Positions 47,375-59,923 of a stretch of DNA of 64,000 nt are shown in pieces. A program made the position numbers and the translations under genes. Location of the stretch: assembly GCF_022965805.1 (NCBI RefSeq), contig NC_133117.1, forward strand, positions 13,478,183-13,542,182. Direction: 5' to 3'. Under the pieces are notes generated by a model that saw only the letters and a program-made list of their open reading frames with translations, was not told where the DNA came from and did not search any database. Source of the DNA: Primulina eburnea (Eukaryota; Streptophyta; Magnoliopsida; Lamiales; Gesneriaceae). Each line of letters starts with the position of its first letter. The first letter of the stretch is position 1.

Positions 47375-47606
47375 TATGTTCTTGTAAAGGGCTGTACTAC
47401 TACTGACCTGGAGAAGCATCATGAAGTCACGTCTTCGGTCTTTAAGTTTTATGTTTACGCATTTCGTTTAAAGCATGAAATATTTTAACAGCATGTTTTC
47501 ATGAAATGATTTAAGTCAAGGTTATGATTATACAGTATTTATTTAAATTTTAAGAAATAATAGAAATTATGCATATTAGTTACGTATGGGTTATGTATGG
47601 AACAGT

Positions 47607-47990
47607 ATGCCTCCTAGACGCATTCCAGAGCTCTAGCTGCAGAGCAGGATCTGAATGATATTGAGAGAGAACTCCAGGGTAAGCGACCAGTCCAAGTGCC
47701 GCACCGCCCTCCTCAGCAGCAGCATCAGAGTAAAAGGCCTTTCCTTGGCCCACCCAGGACAGAGGACAGCAACAACAGTCTGTGCTAAGAGCACGTGCCG
47801 TCACTCTCGAGCTTGTATGTATGGCTCAGGAAAGTGCTACAAGTGTGGTAGTCCTGACCACCTACTAGATTATTGCCCTCAGGGGAGTCTGCCTACCCAA
47901 GGCAGAGTTTTTGCTCTCCATGCAGCGGAGACAAACCCGGAGACGATGCTCTTGACAGGTATGTTAAAGCTTTAAGTTTATATTTGAAAG
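47607..47990 (+). pseudogene. Gag remnant of element F
   Basis: Opens MPPRRIPE, then a stop and a jump directly into the C-terminal part with a Q-rich region and one zinc knuckle, CYKCGSPDHLLDYC (C-x2-C-x4-H-x4-C), and GRVFALHA. The whole capsid region is deleted: about 130 codons remain where A has 369. Confidence 0.75.
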
Positions 47991-48099
47991 TTAATGTTTC
48001 AAGGGTTTGGGTTAAGGCTTTGAACTTACAATTTGTGATAGGATTGCATGCTATAATCAGCGTTATTTCGGGAATTTAGATTAGAAGAACTTTGACCTT

Positions 48100-48660
48100 C
48101 GCATGTCTATAAATAGTTCTAGTAATTATTTGGTTCAGCTGGATGTTCCAACCTTTCAGGGAGAATTTTTATAGCTGGTTCAGCTACGAATGGATTTATA
48201 GATTCAGGGGATACTCATTCGTTCATTTCGGAGATCTTTGCTAATTTCCTCCAGATCAAGACCATTGGGCTATATGTGGCGTATTCAGTAGTACTGCCTT
48301 CTGGATAGGAGCTGGCAGCTACTAATGTGATCGAGACATAGACCTCAAACTTCATGGTAATCTTGTTTATGCGGATCTGATCATACTGCTGATGCCAGAG
48401 TTTGACATCATTCTGTAGATGGACTGGCTATTAAGGAACAGAGTTTTGATTGATTTCCAGCGGAGATCTGTGCTAGTCCAACCTTCGGGGAGAGAGCAGT
48501 TCTTATTCGAACCAGACATGTACTTACCTTTACCGTGCATTATACCTTGTGTCCAGGCCAGGAAGCTCATGCGTAAGGGTGTCGAGCATTTTTAGCAACC
48601 TTTGTATCTGTTCCCGAGACACCCAGTCAGTCAGCCTCCGATGTCCCAATTGTTAAAAAT
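48100..48660 (+). pseudogene. Protease remnant of element F
   Basis: Reads GFIDSGDTHSFISE, where a working aspartic protease has DSGATHSF. Several stops follow (for example after VVLPSG). The tail leads to the RT start. Confidence 0.65.
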
Positions 48661-51533
48661 TTCCTAGACGTGTTTCCTGATGACGTCTCTGGTATGCCAC
48701 CGGTGCGGGAAGTGGAGTTTTCTATTGAGCTTATGCCAGGTACCGCACCGATATCGAAAGCACTGTACCGATTAGCACCGACAGAGATGGCAGAACTCAA
48801 GAAGCAGATTCAGGAACTTCTTGACAAGGAGTTCATTCGCCCGAGTTTTTCACCATTGGGCGCGCCAATCTTATTTGTCAAGAAGAAGGATGGTTCGATG
48901 AGGCTCTGCATTGATTACCGGGAATTGAACAGGGTTACAGTGAAGAACAAATACCCACTCCCGAGGATTGAAGATTTATTTGATCAGTTGCAGGGATCTT
49001 CAGTATTCTCAAAGATTGATCTGCGTTCTGGTTATAACCAGTTAAGGGTGAGAGATGCCGATGTTCTCAAGACTGCTTTTAGGACACGCTACGCCCACTT
49101 CGAGTTCCTTGTGATGCCGTTCGGTTTGATGAATGCGCCAACGATCTTCATGGATCTCATGAATCGCGTATTTCAACCGTATCTTGATCAGTTCGTGATT
49201 GTATTCATAGACGAAATTCTCGTCTACTCAAAGAATCAAGAGGAGCACAGCAGACATCTGACCGCAGTTTTGCAGACCTTGTAGAAGCACCAGTTATTCG
49301 CGAATTTCAGTAAGTATGAGTTCTGGTTATAGAAGATGGCGTTCTTAGGCCACATTGTTTCTAGCAGCGGTATCGAGGTAGACCCAGCGAAAGTTTCAGC
49401 AGTCAGAGATTGTGTTGTACCGCAGAATGCATCATAGATCCGTAGTTTCCTTGGGCTAGCAGGATATTACCGGAAGTTAATTCAGGAATTCTTCTCTATC
49501 GCAGTTCCACTCACGTTGTTGACAAAGAAGAATGCGAAATTTGTGTGGAGCGATGGGTGTCAGAAGAGCTTCGATACATTGAAGCAAGCTCTTATCTCAG
49601 CACAAGTATTGGCCATGCTGTCAGGACCCGGAGACTTTGTTTTGTATATCGATGCTTCGAAGCTCGGTTTAGGCGTAGTGTTGATGCAGCATGGGAAGGT
49701 GATAGCGTATGCTTCTCGCCAGTTGCAAATCCACGAGAAGAATTACCCTACCCATGATCTAGAGTTGGCAGCCGTAGTTTTTGCCTTGAAGATTTGGAGG
49801 CATTATTTGTACGAGAATTGCCAGATCTTCAACGACCATAAGAGCCTCAAGTACTTCTTTACGCAGAAAGAGCTGAATATGCATCAGAGGCGTTGGTTGG
49901 AGCTAGTGAAGGACTATGACTGTGACATTAGCTACCACCCGGGCAAAGCTAATGTAGTTGCGGATGCACTGAGAAGGAAAGTCGCAGTTATGGCTCATTT
50001 GGTGATTCCGAGACCTCTTCAATTTCAGATGCAGAGGTTTGATCTAGAGACTTAGCCTCGATGTAGAGTTCCCCGTCTATCAAGTTTGACGATCCAGTCT
50101 TCTCTTCTAGACCGTATTCGCAGTTGATAGTCAGCAGATGAGCAGTTGGCAAAGTGGTGGCAGAGAGATGAGGCCAAGGGCAGTATTTTGTATACAGTTA
50201 GCGACGGTATTGTGAGATATCGAGACAGAATGTGGGTTCCTAGCAGTGATTCTATTCGAGCATATATTTTATCTAAGGCCCACATGTTGTCGTATTCTAT
50301 TCATCCTGGGAGTACGAAGATGTACAAAGACCTGCAGTTGTTGAATTGGTGGCCCGGAATGAAGAAGGATATCAGACGTTTTGTATCCGAGTGTCTGATG
50401 TTCCAGCTAGTGAAAGCGGAGCATCAGAGACCAGCATGCTTGCTCAAGCCTCTTCCTATTCCCGAGAGGAAGTGGGAGAATATTACCATGGACTTCGTTG
50501 TAGGTTTACCGAATTCAGACAGAGGATCAAATGCTATCTGGGTGATTGTTGATCGTCTTACCAAATCCGCGCACTTCTTGCCCATTAAGAAGACTTTCAC
50601 CATGATTCAGTATACAGAGTTGTATATCCGAGAGATACTCAGACTTCATGGTATTCCTGTTTCTATAGTGCTGATCGAGATCCTAGATTCACTTCCTCCT
50701 TTTGGAAGAGTCTGTATTCAGCCGTGGGTACGAAGCTGTTGTTTAGCACAGCCTTCCATCCTCAGACGGATGGTAAGTCAGAGAGAGTTATCCAGAGTTT
50801 GGAGGGTCTTCTCCGTGCATGTGTCATCGATTTGTCAGGGAGTTGGGAGTCGAAGTTGCCATTGGTAGAGTTCACCTATAACAACAGTTTTCAGTCGTCT
50901 ATAGGTATGGCTCCGCATGAAGCACTGTTCGGTCGTAAGTGCAGGTCGCATATTCATTGGGATGAAGTATGGGAGAGATCAAAATTGGGTCCGAAGATTA
51001 TTCAACAGACTACCGATGTAGAAGTCATGATCCGTGATAGGTTGAGGACTGCTCAGACTCGACAGAAGAGTTATGCGGATCAGAGGAGGTGAGATCTAGA
51101 GTTTGCTGTTGGCTACCATGTTTTCGTGAAGATAGCACCTATGAAAGGTGTCGTGCGCTTCGGGAAGAAAGGAAAGCTTAGTCCGAGATTCATCGGACCA
51201 TTTGAGATCCTTCACAAGGTTGGGACGTTAGCTTATCGAGTTGCTTCTCCGTCGAATCTGGCCGGAGTACACAATGTGTTCCACGTCTCTATGCTGAAGA
51301 AGTATATGGCGAATCCTTTGCATGTCTTGAATTTTGAACCGTTGCAGCTCACTCCGAACCTTTCTTATGAAGAAATACCAGTGCAAATCTTAGACAGACA
51401 GGAGAAAAAGCTTCAGAACAAACTGGTGAAGCTAGTGAAGGTCAAATGGCTTAATCATTCGGAGGAGGAAGCTATGTGGGAATCCGAGCCAGAAATGAGG
51501 AGTCGGTATCCCGATTTATTCAGTAATTTTTAA
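48661..51533 (+). pseudogene. Pol of element F (RT, RNase H, integrase, chromodomain; broken)
   Basis: RT opens [15 protein letters not shown]. The catalytic box reads [10 protein letters not shown] at about 49205-49235, with the second aspartate changed to glutamate. Stops follow at 49282-49284, within EFWL.KMAF and in QNAS.IRSFLG. RNase H has [10 protein letters not shown] and [13 protein letters not shown]. Integrase zinc region has CLMFQ instead of CxxC, so one zinc cysteine is lost. MDFVVGLP is kept. A one-base deletion at about 50673, before DRDPRF, shifts the frame; the rest (HPQTDGKSERVIQ, RFIGPFEILHKVG, RSRYPDLF) is in the new frame, with a stop before DLEFAVG. Confidence 0.92.
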
Positions 51534-51551
51534 TTTCTAGGACGAAATTTC

Positions 51552-51568
51552 TTTTAAGGAGGGAGAGT
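51552..51568 (+). promoter_or_regulatory. Polypurine tract, element F
   Basis: TTTTAAGGAGGGAGAGT directly before TGTAGAACCC. Confidence 0.85.
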
Positions 51569-52349
51569 TGTAGAACCCGATAATTCAGACTACGTATAAA
51601 CCATGCATAATTGCTATGATTTAAATATTAAACATAATTTTTATATATTTATGGAGTGTTTAACTCATTTTAAAACTTGTTAAGTCATGATCATTTATTT
51701 TAAATCGCAGAGGTTTAGTTTTATCTTTTCAGTTAAATAAGCGAGGCCCGACTGGAGTTGGAGTATTGAGATAATATTTAATAATAAGAAAATATTCCTA
51801 AATTTAATTTAAGTCAAAGAATAATTTATTTTAAGGTAAAAGTATGTTTAAGGATTTATTGAATTAATTTGAGTTAAGTAATAAATAAGTTCTTTTATGT
51901 CCAATAATTAATTAAAAGCCTAAATTAAAATGTATAACCAATTGGGATAAATTAATCTAGGCCTATTTTATTTAATAAATGGTAACCTAACATGTTAATA
52001 ATTTATTTAGCCATGCATGGAAGAAAATTACTATCCTAAATTAAACTATTAATTCACTAAATTACATAATAAGTGTTTAAAACTTTAAGGAGTTAAAATT
52101 CAAGAATTTAGCAATATTTTTACCATACATTAGATAGCAATTTTCGGCCACCCCTCCCAATCGAATCATGCAAGTTTGGCAACCCTCCATTTTTGATTAT
52201 TTCTTTCACCCTTCATGGTAAAATAATTCCTTCATTTTAAATCCCCACTAATTAATAATTAAGCAATATCTCTACCCTCATTTTGATAAGAAAATTTCGG
52301 TCATCTCATCCCTCAAATCCCCCTCAAATCCCATAATATCATATCATTT

Positions 52350-53760
52350 TGTTGGAACTTTTCAATTTCGCAATCTTGATTTTGATGATAACAAAACTTG
52401 TTAATTGTGTTACTAATGATCTACCTTAGTTGTGCAGCATCTAGGATCATTCGCGAGTTGTTTACTTCGCAAAACTGAAGATCCAACTGGTCGCACAAAA
52501 TGAATCAGGTCAACTGGCTACGTCATTTGAGCAGTACAGCTGATTGACCAGTTGATAGATAACTCAGCAGGAAAACTCAGAAGCCTGGCCAGCGGAAAGA
52601 GTGTTCAGCTGATGAAGAAACCTCGCTGATCAATCCAACTAAACAAGTGTGAAATCAGTTCCACTGACGAGTCAACTGATTTCACCAGCCCAACTGAAAG
52701 ATCAGTTCAAACTGACCAGTTCGAAGCATCAGTTAGAATCCTTCAGTTATGGTTGATGATAAATTACTTCGAGTGGATTCCATCTGTGCGAGAAGGTACA
52801 AAGCCATTATCCAGTCAAAGGACAATAATGGACGTTGCATCAGAGCATTAAAGACAAAAACGCTTTAGAGGGACAGTCAAAAAGACAAGACACATAGTCC
52901 AAGAAGCCGATTCAAATGCAACGAATACAATAAATGAGTCTCACTGTACGAACAGCTTCCTCCGCCTATATAAAGAGAAGATCGGTGAAGACTCAAATAA
53001 CAGAGGGAGCACATATACAATACTAGAGAGAAAAGGGCAGGCTCAGTTGCATATCAACTTTCAGAAGCACTTAAGCCCAGAGGGAATTCTTTATCGTTGT
53101 ATCAGCTTATTTTGAAAGCCACTTTCCCTCAGTGTGTGAGAACAATCTTGTTCAGTTCTCACACACATACTTCCTCTCAATACCACACAAATACAGTCTT
53201 GCACAAAGACGTTAAACTTGTGTATGCAGTCTTTCTCATATAGACGTTAAATAAGTGTTGACTGAAAGTGTTGTTTTCAGTCGTAGCTAAGAGTTCAGTT
53301 TAGGCAGTAGATAATTCCTAGCTGAGTGGGCTTATACACGTAGTTGTATAAATCAAAGTCTTCTAGTGTTTCCTATCCGAGATAAAAGGGGTGACGTAGG
53401 AGCAGTTGAAGTTTTCGAACATCCATAAACATATCTTGTGTATTTAAATGATTACTATCGCTTTAAAATTGTTTTGATTAGTTAGAGTGTTCGTGTGTTA
53501 AGTTGTTACCATAACTGAAATACAAGAATGCAAAAACTAATATGTGTTCTTTCAGTTAGTCAGTTTACATAAGTTAAAATATTTTCTAACATTTCAGTTT
53601 TCTTTACGAAGGATTACTTCGAGTTTCTTCCGCTTGTTTTTAAAACAAAACTCGATTTAATTCATAGGTGTTAATATTCTTAGAATACGAGCTATTGAAG
53701 CTCATTGAAGGTTGTTGTATGCGAAATGCCTTCGAAGGCACTAACACACACGATCCATCA
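52350..53760 (+). repeat. 5' LTR of H, X type (1411 bp)
   Basis: Start TGTTGGAACTTTTCAATTTC, a TTTTGATGATAACAAA block usual in copia/Sirevirus-like LTRs, TATA box CTATATAAAG at 52976-52985, GGGGTGACGTAGGAG near 53390, and end near CGATCCATCA. Confidence 0.8.
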
Positions 53761-53761
53761 G

Positions 53762-53774
53762 TTGGTGTCAGAGC
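53762..53774 (+). promoter_or_regulatory. Primer binding site, element H
   Basis: TTGGTGTCAGAGC, one base from the usual TGGTATCAGAGC, directly after the LTR. Confidence 0.75.
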
Positions 53775-53998
53775 GGGTTGTTCTAAAAAGAACATTTGAA
53801 GAAAACTGTGTTTTAAAAGGTATTACTCTAAAATAGTTTTAAAAGGTATTTCAAAACGTTTTATACGATTTTAAAAACTATTTGAAAATATTTATGTGTC
53901 GCTCTTTGGTAAAGAGTTTAGAGGATTGGTCCTGCAATTTTCGTTATGGCCACTTCTCCAATTTCCTAACCTCGGAGATCTTAATCAGCTTGCAGGGG

Positions 53999-54307
53999 AC
54001 TGAGGAACATCTGCAAAGATGAACACCTGAATTGCTCACTGAACAAGAAATTAGTTGCAAATCTACCAAGTCAGTTGTTCTTCAGACGAAACTCATCTAT
54101 GTTGGGATGTTGGTCGATTCTATCACCAGCTGAACTCCACGTGAGCCTAGTCAGAGTCTGCTCGACCAGTTGGGTAAGCACAGAGGACAAGTTCAAAGCA
54201 GTTTTACTCGTTTCTCTAGCAAATTGAACTCACAACTTACGCAACAGTTCAAGCAGTCAAGACAACCAGCTGATGGTATATCCAGTTCTGTCACAGAAAC
54301 CAACTGA
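53999..54307 (+). pseudogene. Small ORF remnant in H leader
   Basis: Not recognised. About 100 codons with two internal stops. Visible: LLTEQEISCKSTKSVVLQTK and a Gln/Ser-rich end (SKLNSQLTQQFKQSRQPADG). It could be the end of a gag-like or additional ORF N-terminus. An AT-rich noncoding stretch of 170 bases follows. Confidence 0.35.
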
Positions 54308-54478
54308 TATCTGATGTTATTTAAAATATGCTATTGTTGTAGCAATTTTTCTTTTCTCAACTGATGTATGTACTCATATGTAAATACATGAAAGTTTATT
54401 CAAATAAAATATCATGATTATTCAGTTATGTCTCGTTGTGACTGAATAGATATTCTCAGTTTTCTTGTCTATAATGCT

Positions 54479-56489
54479 TTGAAGACTAACAAGCGAAAAT
54501 TGATTGTGAGTGAATCTGATATAGAGAAGACTCTGTCTCCTCAAATCATCAAGAAACCACGGACATTGATGACCAAACCTGCTGCTATAATTAATGTAAT
54601 ACCAACTGATAGTATGATGGAATCAACAGCCAATCCAGGCTGTTTCGGTAAAGGCAATCCCAACTGCATCCTCAGCAGAGGATCAGTTACCCTTGTCCAC
54701 CAATCTACCGCAGAGGACAATCACTGAACCTAGTGATCATACCAGACTGGCTGGAGTCAAAGCTCCAGTAATCACTGTTTCTCGTTACATTCCTCTACCA
54801 TTTGCTAGACCTACAGGGGTGGTGCTCAGAGAGGGAGTTGATGCAACTACTTCTCGGTTAAACATCCCTCATATTCTGACTGACCCCAAGGGCAAGAGTA
54901 AAATACAAGAAGAGCCCAGACTTACTAATGCCATTCAAACTCATATTGATCTTATTTGGCAACAGGTCAATGAATTTTCAGCAGAGAAACTCAAAATCTA
55001 TGACGAACGGGTAATATTCCGAGCTCAGGTTTTCGCTAAGTAGCTCCAGAAGAAATCTAAGCTGAAAAGATTTATTGAGCTGGAGAAAGTGGTGTTGAAA
55101 ATGGTCAAAGCTTCCTCGATCTCTCAGGCTTTGGAGAGGAAGAAATATTTCTTTGATCTTACAAGAGAGAAGAAGCTGCAGAATATTGTTGCTGAGCTGC
55201 GACAAAATTTCAATCCCTCGAGTCCAACTGCATTCAATGATAAAGCAGTATATGCTCAAATGGAAACAGATTTGATTGGACTACAAACAGAAATTAAACA
55301 TTGGGAAATGGATCAAGAACTAATCATCCCAGCAGTGTCTCAAGAATTTTTGACTGAAGAGCTAGCTGAGCAGTCAGCTGGGGAACTATCTAAGGACTCT
55401 GCTGCTACTTTTTCGCAGAAAGCAGTTATTCCTTCATCTTCAGTTGCTCCATCTTCATCTTTGTCAGCGCCTCCTTCCAATGATCCAAATCTTTATTCAG
55501 AAGCTGACTTGACACTCGCTCATATTGATGAAATTATTCAGTCAGTGGTTCAAGAAGCTAAAACAGATGAACCTATTTCAGTTGATCACTTCGCCGATCA
55601 TGCAGGTCAAGAGGTTCTCATTTCAACTGAAGAGCGAGTTCCGCCTCTTGTCACTGATGAACCAGATAATCAAAATGACGTGCCTGCTCAGTCACCAGAT
55701 CATCAAATTGCTGCAAATATGGAGGCTCAGTTGCTCATTTCTGAAAATATTCCAACTGCCAAGCCAGCCCAAGTTTCAGCTGACTGTCAAGCAGAAGCAC
55801 CAGTTCATGCCCTTCATCTGTCAATCCCGAAGATTCTCATATTCAGCAGGAAAGTTCAGTTGCTGCTCCGAATCAGTCTTCAACTCATCCGACTCAAATA
55901 GAAGTAACTGAAACATATGTTCCAGAACAGACTGTCACTGAAACGATAATATCTGACAGGACCTTGGTGGTTTTTAATCAAGTCTATCAGGAACCTGGAA
56001 CATCTAGACAATTACCTCCTCATCCATCTACAGATCTTGAAATAGTTCTTGAAGAAATTCAGGAGATTCAGAAAAACTTGAATAAAATGATCACTGACAT
56101 GTACAAGATTCAGCACACTCAATTTAGAGCACACCCTGAAGTTGGAACATTCTGAAGAATTCAACTCAGCGAAACTGAAGGAAATTCAAGAAGCTGTAAC
56201 CTCTCTATCTCATACAGTAGAATAAATTCAAATGAACAAAAGTTTGGCTAAGAGTATACTATCCATAACTCAAGACTCTATCAGCAAACGATTTGAGAGT
56301 TTGGAGACGCTCGTATACAGAAAAATGGACTCGCGGCAAACCACAATGACTTATGTTGTCTCCAGCATTTCCACTACTGTCAGCGTCCTATCAACTGATG
56401 TTCAGAGATTATCTATTAAGATGGAACTGTTTGACAAAAAGGGGGAAGAGATTAAAGAGATGCTAGAACAACAAAAGAAGAGCAGTTAG
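54479..56489 (+). pseudogene. Copia-lineage additional ORF, copy H (middle and C-terminus, broken)
   Basis: Function unknown. Segments in order: KRKLIVSESDIEKTLSPQII; IPHILTDPKGKSKIQEEP; THIDLIWQQVNEFSAEKLK; helical FIELEKVVLKMVKASSISQ; KKYFFDLTREKK; SPTAFNDKAVYAQMETDL; a long Ser/Pro/acidic region; EIQEIQKNLNKMITDMYKIQ; and a C-terminal heptad-like region ending MLEQQKKSS. Shifts near 54690, 55850 and 56160 and stops at 55041-55043 and 56223-56225 break it. The N-terminal LPTEG region seen in G is absent. The last third looks like a coiled coil. No membrane segment or enzyme motif is visible. This is the longest copy in the window and the only coding content of H apart from the small ORF. 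Confidence 0.72.
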
Positions 56490-56608
56490 TTTCGAGTTGC
56501 TATTTTCGGAGACTATTTTTTTCAGTTCAATATCAGTTGATCAAATTCTTATATTATCTACATGAGTTCAGTTGTTCAGCTATTATTTGCTTAGTTTTGT
56601 CAAACACC

Positions 56609-56622
56609 ATAAAGGGGGAAAT
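56609..56622 (+). promoter_or_regulatory. Polypurine tract, element H
   Basis: ATAAAGGGGGAAAT directly before the 3' LTR. Confidence 0.8.
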
Positions 56623-57579
56623 TTTTGAAAACTAAGTTTCGGCGTTTGACAAAAGTGCGAACCTTCTGTTTATGTAAATAACTGAACACGATAAAACTGA
56701 ACTACGCGACTGAGTCTAGCTGAACTGAACTCTCAAAGAGAACTGACTGATTCGTTGGAAACTGATCAGTTGATTTATTCAGTTGTGAACATAACAAGCG
56801 TTTTGCCCAACAGCAGATCATTCAGTTGAAACACGTCAACCGACAAATAGTACAACATACTGCAACTAGTAGTGGAACGCCGCATTTCAAAGTCTGCAAT
56901 GTACGAGTGTCAGAATAATATTGACGTGGCAAATCAACGGATATAAAATTCAAATAACATTTAATTGTTACCGTTGAAAGGAAAGCATATAAATAAGTGA
57001 AGAGGCCAGCTGAAAAATAGAGACAACACATGAACTATCATTCAAGCTTGTTGTCACTCTACTGAAATCACTAAACTCACACTTACTCGCTTATCAGTAG
57101 CATTCAGGCTACATTCTTAAGCTTGTTAGCACGATTGTAATTTTTTCTTTATTCGTTAAGTTGTGCTACATTCAGTTGAGAACTATAAAAGCCGTTTGTA
57201 ACTAAGAGTTTCAGTGTTGGCAGTGATAAGTCCAAACTGAAGTGGGTCGGTACAACTGTTGTTTTTAATCAAAGTCTTTTAGTGGAGATCCTATCTCGTT
57301 ATAGAAGGGGTGACGTAAGAGTTATTCTATTCTCTGAACATCCAGAAACAAATTGTGTGCATACTATTTCAGTTATTGTTTTTCATTCAATTATTCTATC
57401 TTTCAGTCCGTTTACTTCCGCAACTATTTTTTAGTTAAACTGATTGTCATCGACTGACAAGAAATTGAGCATCAGTTTGTCCCTAAACTAAACTCATTTC
57501 TCGAAGAAAATATATAATCCGTTAGTGTATATTTAACCCCTCTTCTAAAGACTCATCAGCTTTCCAATCGATCCTTTCA
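56623..57579 (+). repeat. 3' LTR of H, Y type (957 bp)
   Basis: Starts TTTTGAAAACTAAG (TGTTGGAAACTAAA in the K LTR) and ends CGATCCTTTCA. TATA-like CATATAAATA at 56986-56995. It matches the LTR at 13707-14714 along its length but not the 5' LTR of H. Confidence 0.8.
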
Positions 57580-59596
57580 CATTTCCTATCTCCCAAACAA
57601 CTAGGATAGAAAGATTTTTATTTGCCATTCAAAATCCCCATTTAATTAGTAACATTCCCCTTCACCTCCCTAGCATTTCCCTCACCCTCTCACTCAAAAA
57701 TTCAGAGAAAACCTGCAGCCAAAAATCGTGAGTTACAAAAAAAATAAGAGAGAAAAACAAGAAAGAAAAGAAACTCTGTCTCCGTCGCGCCGTGTTCGTC
57801 ATAGCATTTGTTTTATTCAAAACAAATTTCCAGGCATGTTTATAAGTTTTGTTTCTATTCAATCAAGTCATATATACACTTTTAAATCATATTATGTTCT
57901 GGAAGCATGAAACCATTAAATTCGACAGCACATTGTTTCAAAAAAACCTGCACAGATTTTCGGCCCTTCTTTGTGCTTCACTGGTTGGCTTGTTTTTGTG
58001 ATTTCAGGGATTGGCTCGGTTCCAGGCGCTCAAGGTTGCATCTAGGCACGTACTAGGGTTTTTCAAGATCATGTTGGTCCATTAGTTCAAGCCCCTACAC
58101 GCTGGATGAAGGCTTGACAACAACTTTCCCTTAATTGCAAGTTGAGCCTTGATTTTCTTCTTTTGGTTGTGTAAGTTGAAGGTTCGGATCGTGGTTGGTC
58201 TAAGGCCTGTAACCATGGTTAGAACACTTCCTTAGCATGTCTAGGACGTGACCAAGATGACCCTTCAAGTCTTGGTTCATGGTCCCATCGAAATTTTAAA
58301 CAAACAACACAAGTGTCCCTCGGTTTCTAATTTTTTGTTTTGGGTGTGTGAGTTTCGATCTTGAGGTGTTGGGTGGATTGTGTATGGCTCCTAGCCCATA
58401 GCCATGGTTCATATAACACTTCCTCTTGTCTAGATCGAGCCATGGTCGACCATATGGCCACTGGAACGACACAAGGCAGCAAGCAATCCACACCATCGCA
58501 TGGTACAGAATTTGTTTGGTGTTTGCGGTTTCAAGCTTCGGTTGTCCTAGGTGTTTGCTTGAGTTGTGGTTGGCCAAGTGCCCTTAGCCATGGTTCAAGC
58601 CACACTTTAGGACGTAGGGAAGAGACTTTGGTCGGTGGTTCAAGCCCCAATGGCCTTGGTTTCGCAAACCACGCAAAGGAATGCACGGCTGCTGTCACGA
58701 CTTTGGACAGCAGCTTTGCTGCGGTTCATAGGTATCGTGTGAGTTCTTGTTTGGCTTTTAGCCTATGGCCTTGGACTGGACAGTACCTCAATGAGTTAGA
58801 AAGGCCATGTTTTTGGCCGTTCGTGATTTGGTTAAGTTTAGAAGTCGTACAAGAATTTACGGTGCAATATGCCAAAGTGACTCTCGAAAGAGCGTTTTAC
58901 AATTTTGGCCTCCATTCACTTTTTTCGTGCATTACAGCCCTAGGGATATATTTTCCAGTATTTTAGGTGTAATTTAATCATGGCTAAATGATGGTTTAAC
59001 GTTGGTTTGGTTTGGTACGAAGCCATGGTTGAATACTAAGTTTGTTGGGCGTAATTGTGTCGTTTTTGGTTCGGTTACGAAGTGTTGGTCAAGTTGAGTT
59101 TATTTGCATGTTCCTCATGGTAGCATTAGGTCGCAGCGAGCTTGGGAACGATCCATCTCATTTGGTAAAAACAGGGTTATAATTATATTACGTGCATAAA
59201 ATATAAAATGTTTATTTTTGAGATATATGCGATATGTCTTGTGTCCACCTTACTCTTATGGGATTGCTTCACCCGGTGACTTACGACCGGTTTACGTATG
59301 GGTACGGATATCCAGTCCAAGGGCTGTGATGATCTCTACCGCCCAGTATATTGTGGTTTAGTCTGATCAGACGTTAAAATGGGCCACTTGCGTAGAAACA
59401 TTATCTCTACAAAAAATTACAATATGATATGTTATGGCAGAGCTCTATCGAGCAAAGCTTGTACGTATGATTTCAGATATGCACGTATTTACAATTATCC
59501 ATGGCATGATTTTCACCTTTCGCTTTACGATACAATATTGTTATGTTACGCGAAATTTTATGATATATTTACTTGTTATTCACAATATATGCATGC

Positions 59597-59612
59597 TGAG
59601 TGTTTAGACTCA
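59597..59612 (+). other. Hairpin in 3' LTR of F
   Basis: TGAGTG-TTTA-GACTCA; one arm base differs from the perfect copy at 47032. Confidence 0.5.
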
Positions 59613-59923
59613 CTAGACTTGATTGTTGTAGGTACTGATGAGGTCGAGACCGAGGGCGGGTACCAGTGAGCTAGCTTGGGTCAGCTGTAGTAGGAACCCG
59701 AGGACCACATGCTTCAGTTTATTTATCTTTTTATGCTCAAACCTCATTTTCGTCATGTTGAATTATTTTAAGTTTTTGTTTTGAAAACAATAATTTCTTC
59801 CGCTGTTACTTTAACATTAAATCTTTTTATCAGTTTATTTTATGAATGAGGCATGTTATTTATTTAAAGAGAAATTTTTAAATAATTCCGCAAATTTACA
59901 AATATGAAATACGGGCCTCTACA

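Larger units (their letters stand above)
52350..57579 (+). mobile_element. Element H: pol-less copia-lineage element with unlike LTRs
   Basis: Perfect target duplication CATTT (52345-52349 and 57580-57584) in LTR F. The insert starts TGTTGGAACTTTTC and ends GATCCTTTCA. Order: LTR (52350-53760), primer site, small ORF, additional ORF, purine tract, LTR (56623-57579). No gag or pol is recognisable. The two LTRs are of different subfamilies and lengths (1411 and 957 bp), which one reverse-transcription event cannot give, so later recombination or conversion is inferred. Confidence 0.8.
44248..59923 (+). mobile_element. Element F: chromovirus with 3.1-kb LTRs, containing element H
   Basis: 5' LTR 44248-47359, internal 47360-51568, 3' LTR 51569-59923 interrupted by H (52350-57579). 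LTR lengths agree (3112 and about 3120 after removing H and one target copy). It inserted in the RT of G. The 5' LTR start has lost its TG, and the target duplication is no longer clear (TATCC against TAAGC). Internal coding is incomplete: gag is largely deleted and pol has stops and a shift. Confidence 0.9.
51569..59923 (+). repeat. 3' LTR of element F, split by element H
   Basis: Pieces 51569-52349 and 57580-59923. Sequence across the split continues as in the 5' LTR (ATATCATATCATTTCCTATC). The open stretch at 58361-58966 lies in this LTR and is not treated as a gene. Confidence 0.9.

Noticed and set aside
58361..58966. 201-codon ORF in LTR F, with open stretches at matching places in the 5' LTR of F and in LTR M
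   Set aside because: DNA is similar among copies, but M is open in a different reading frame past the first part, so no protein is conserved. It is a chance open stretch in GC-rich LTR sequence.
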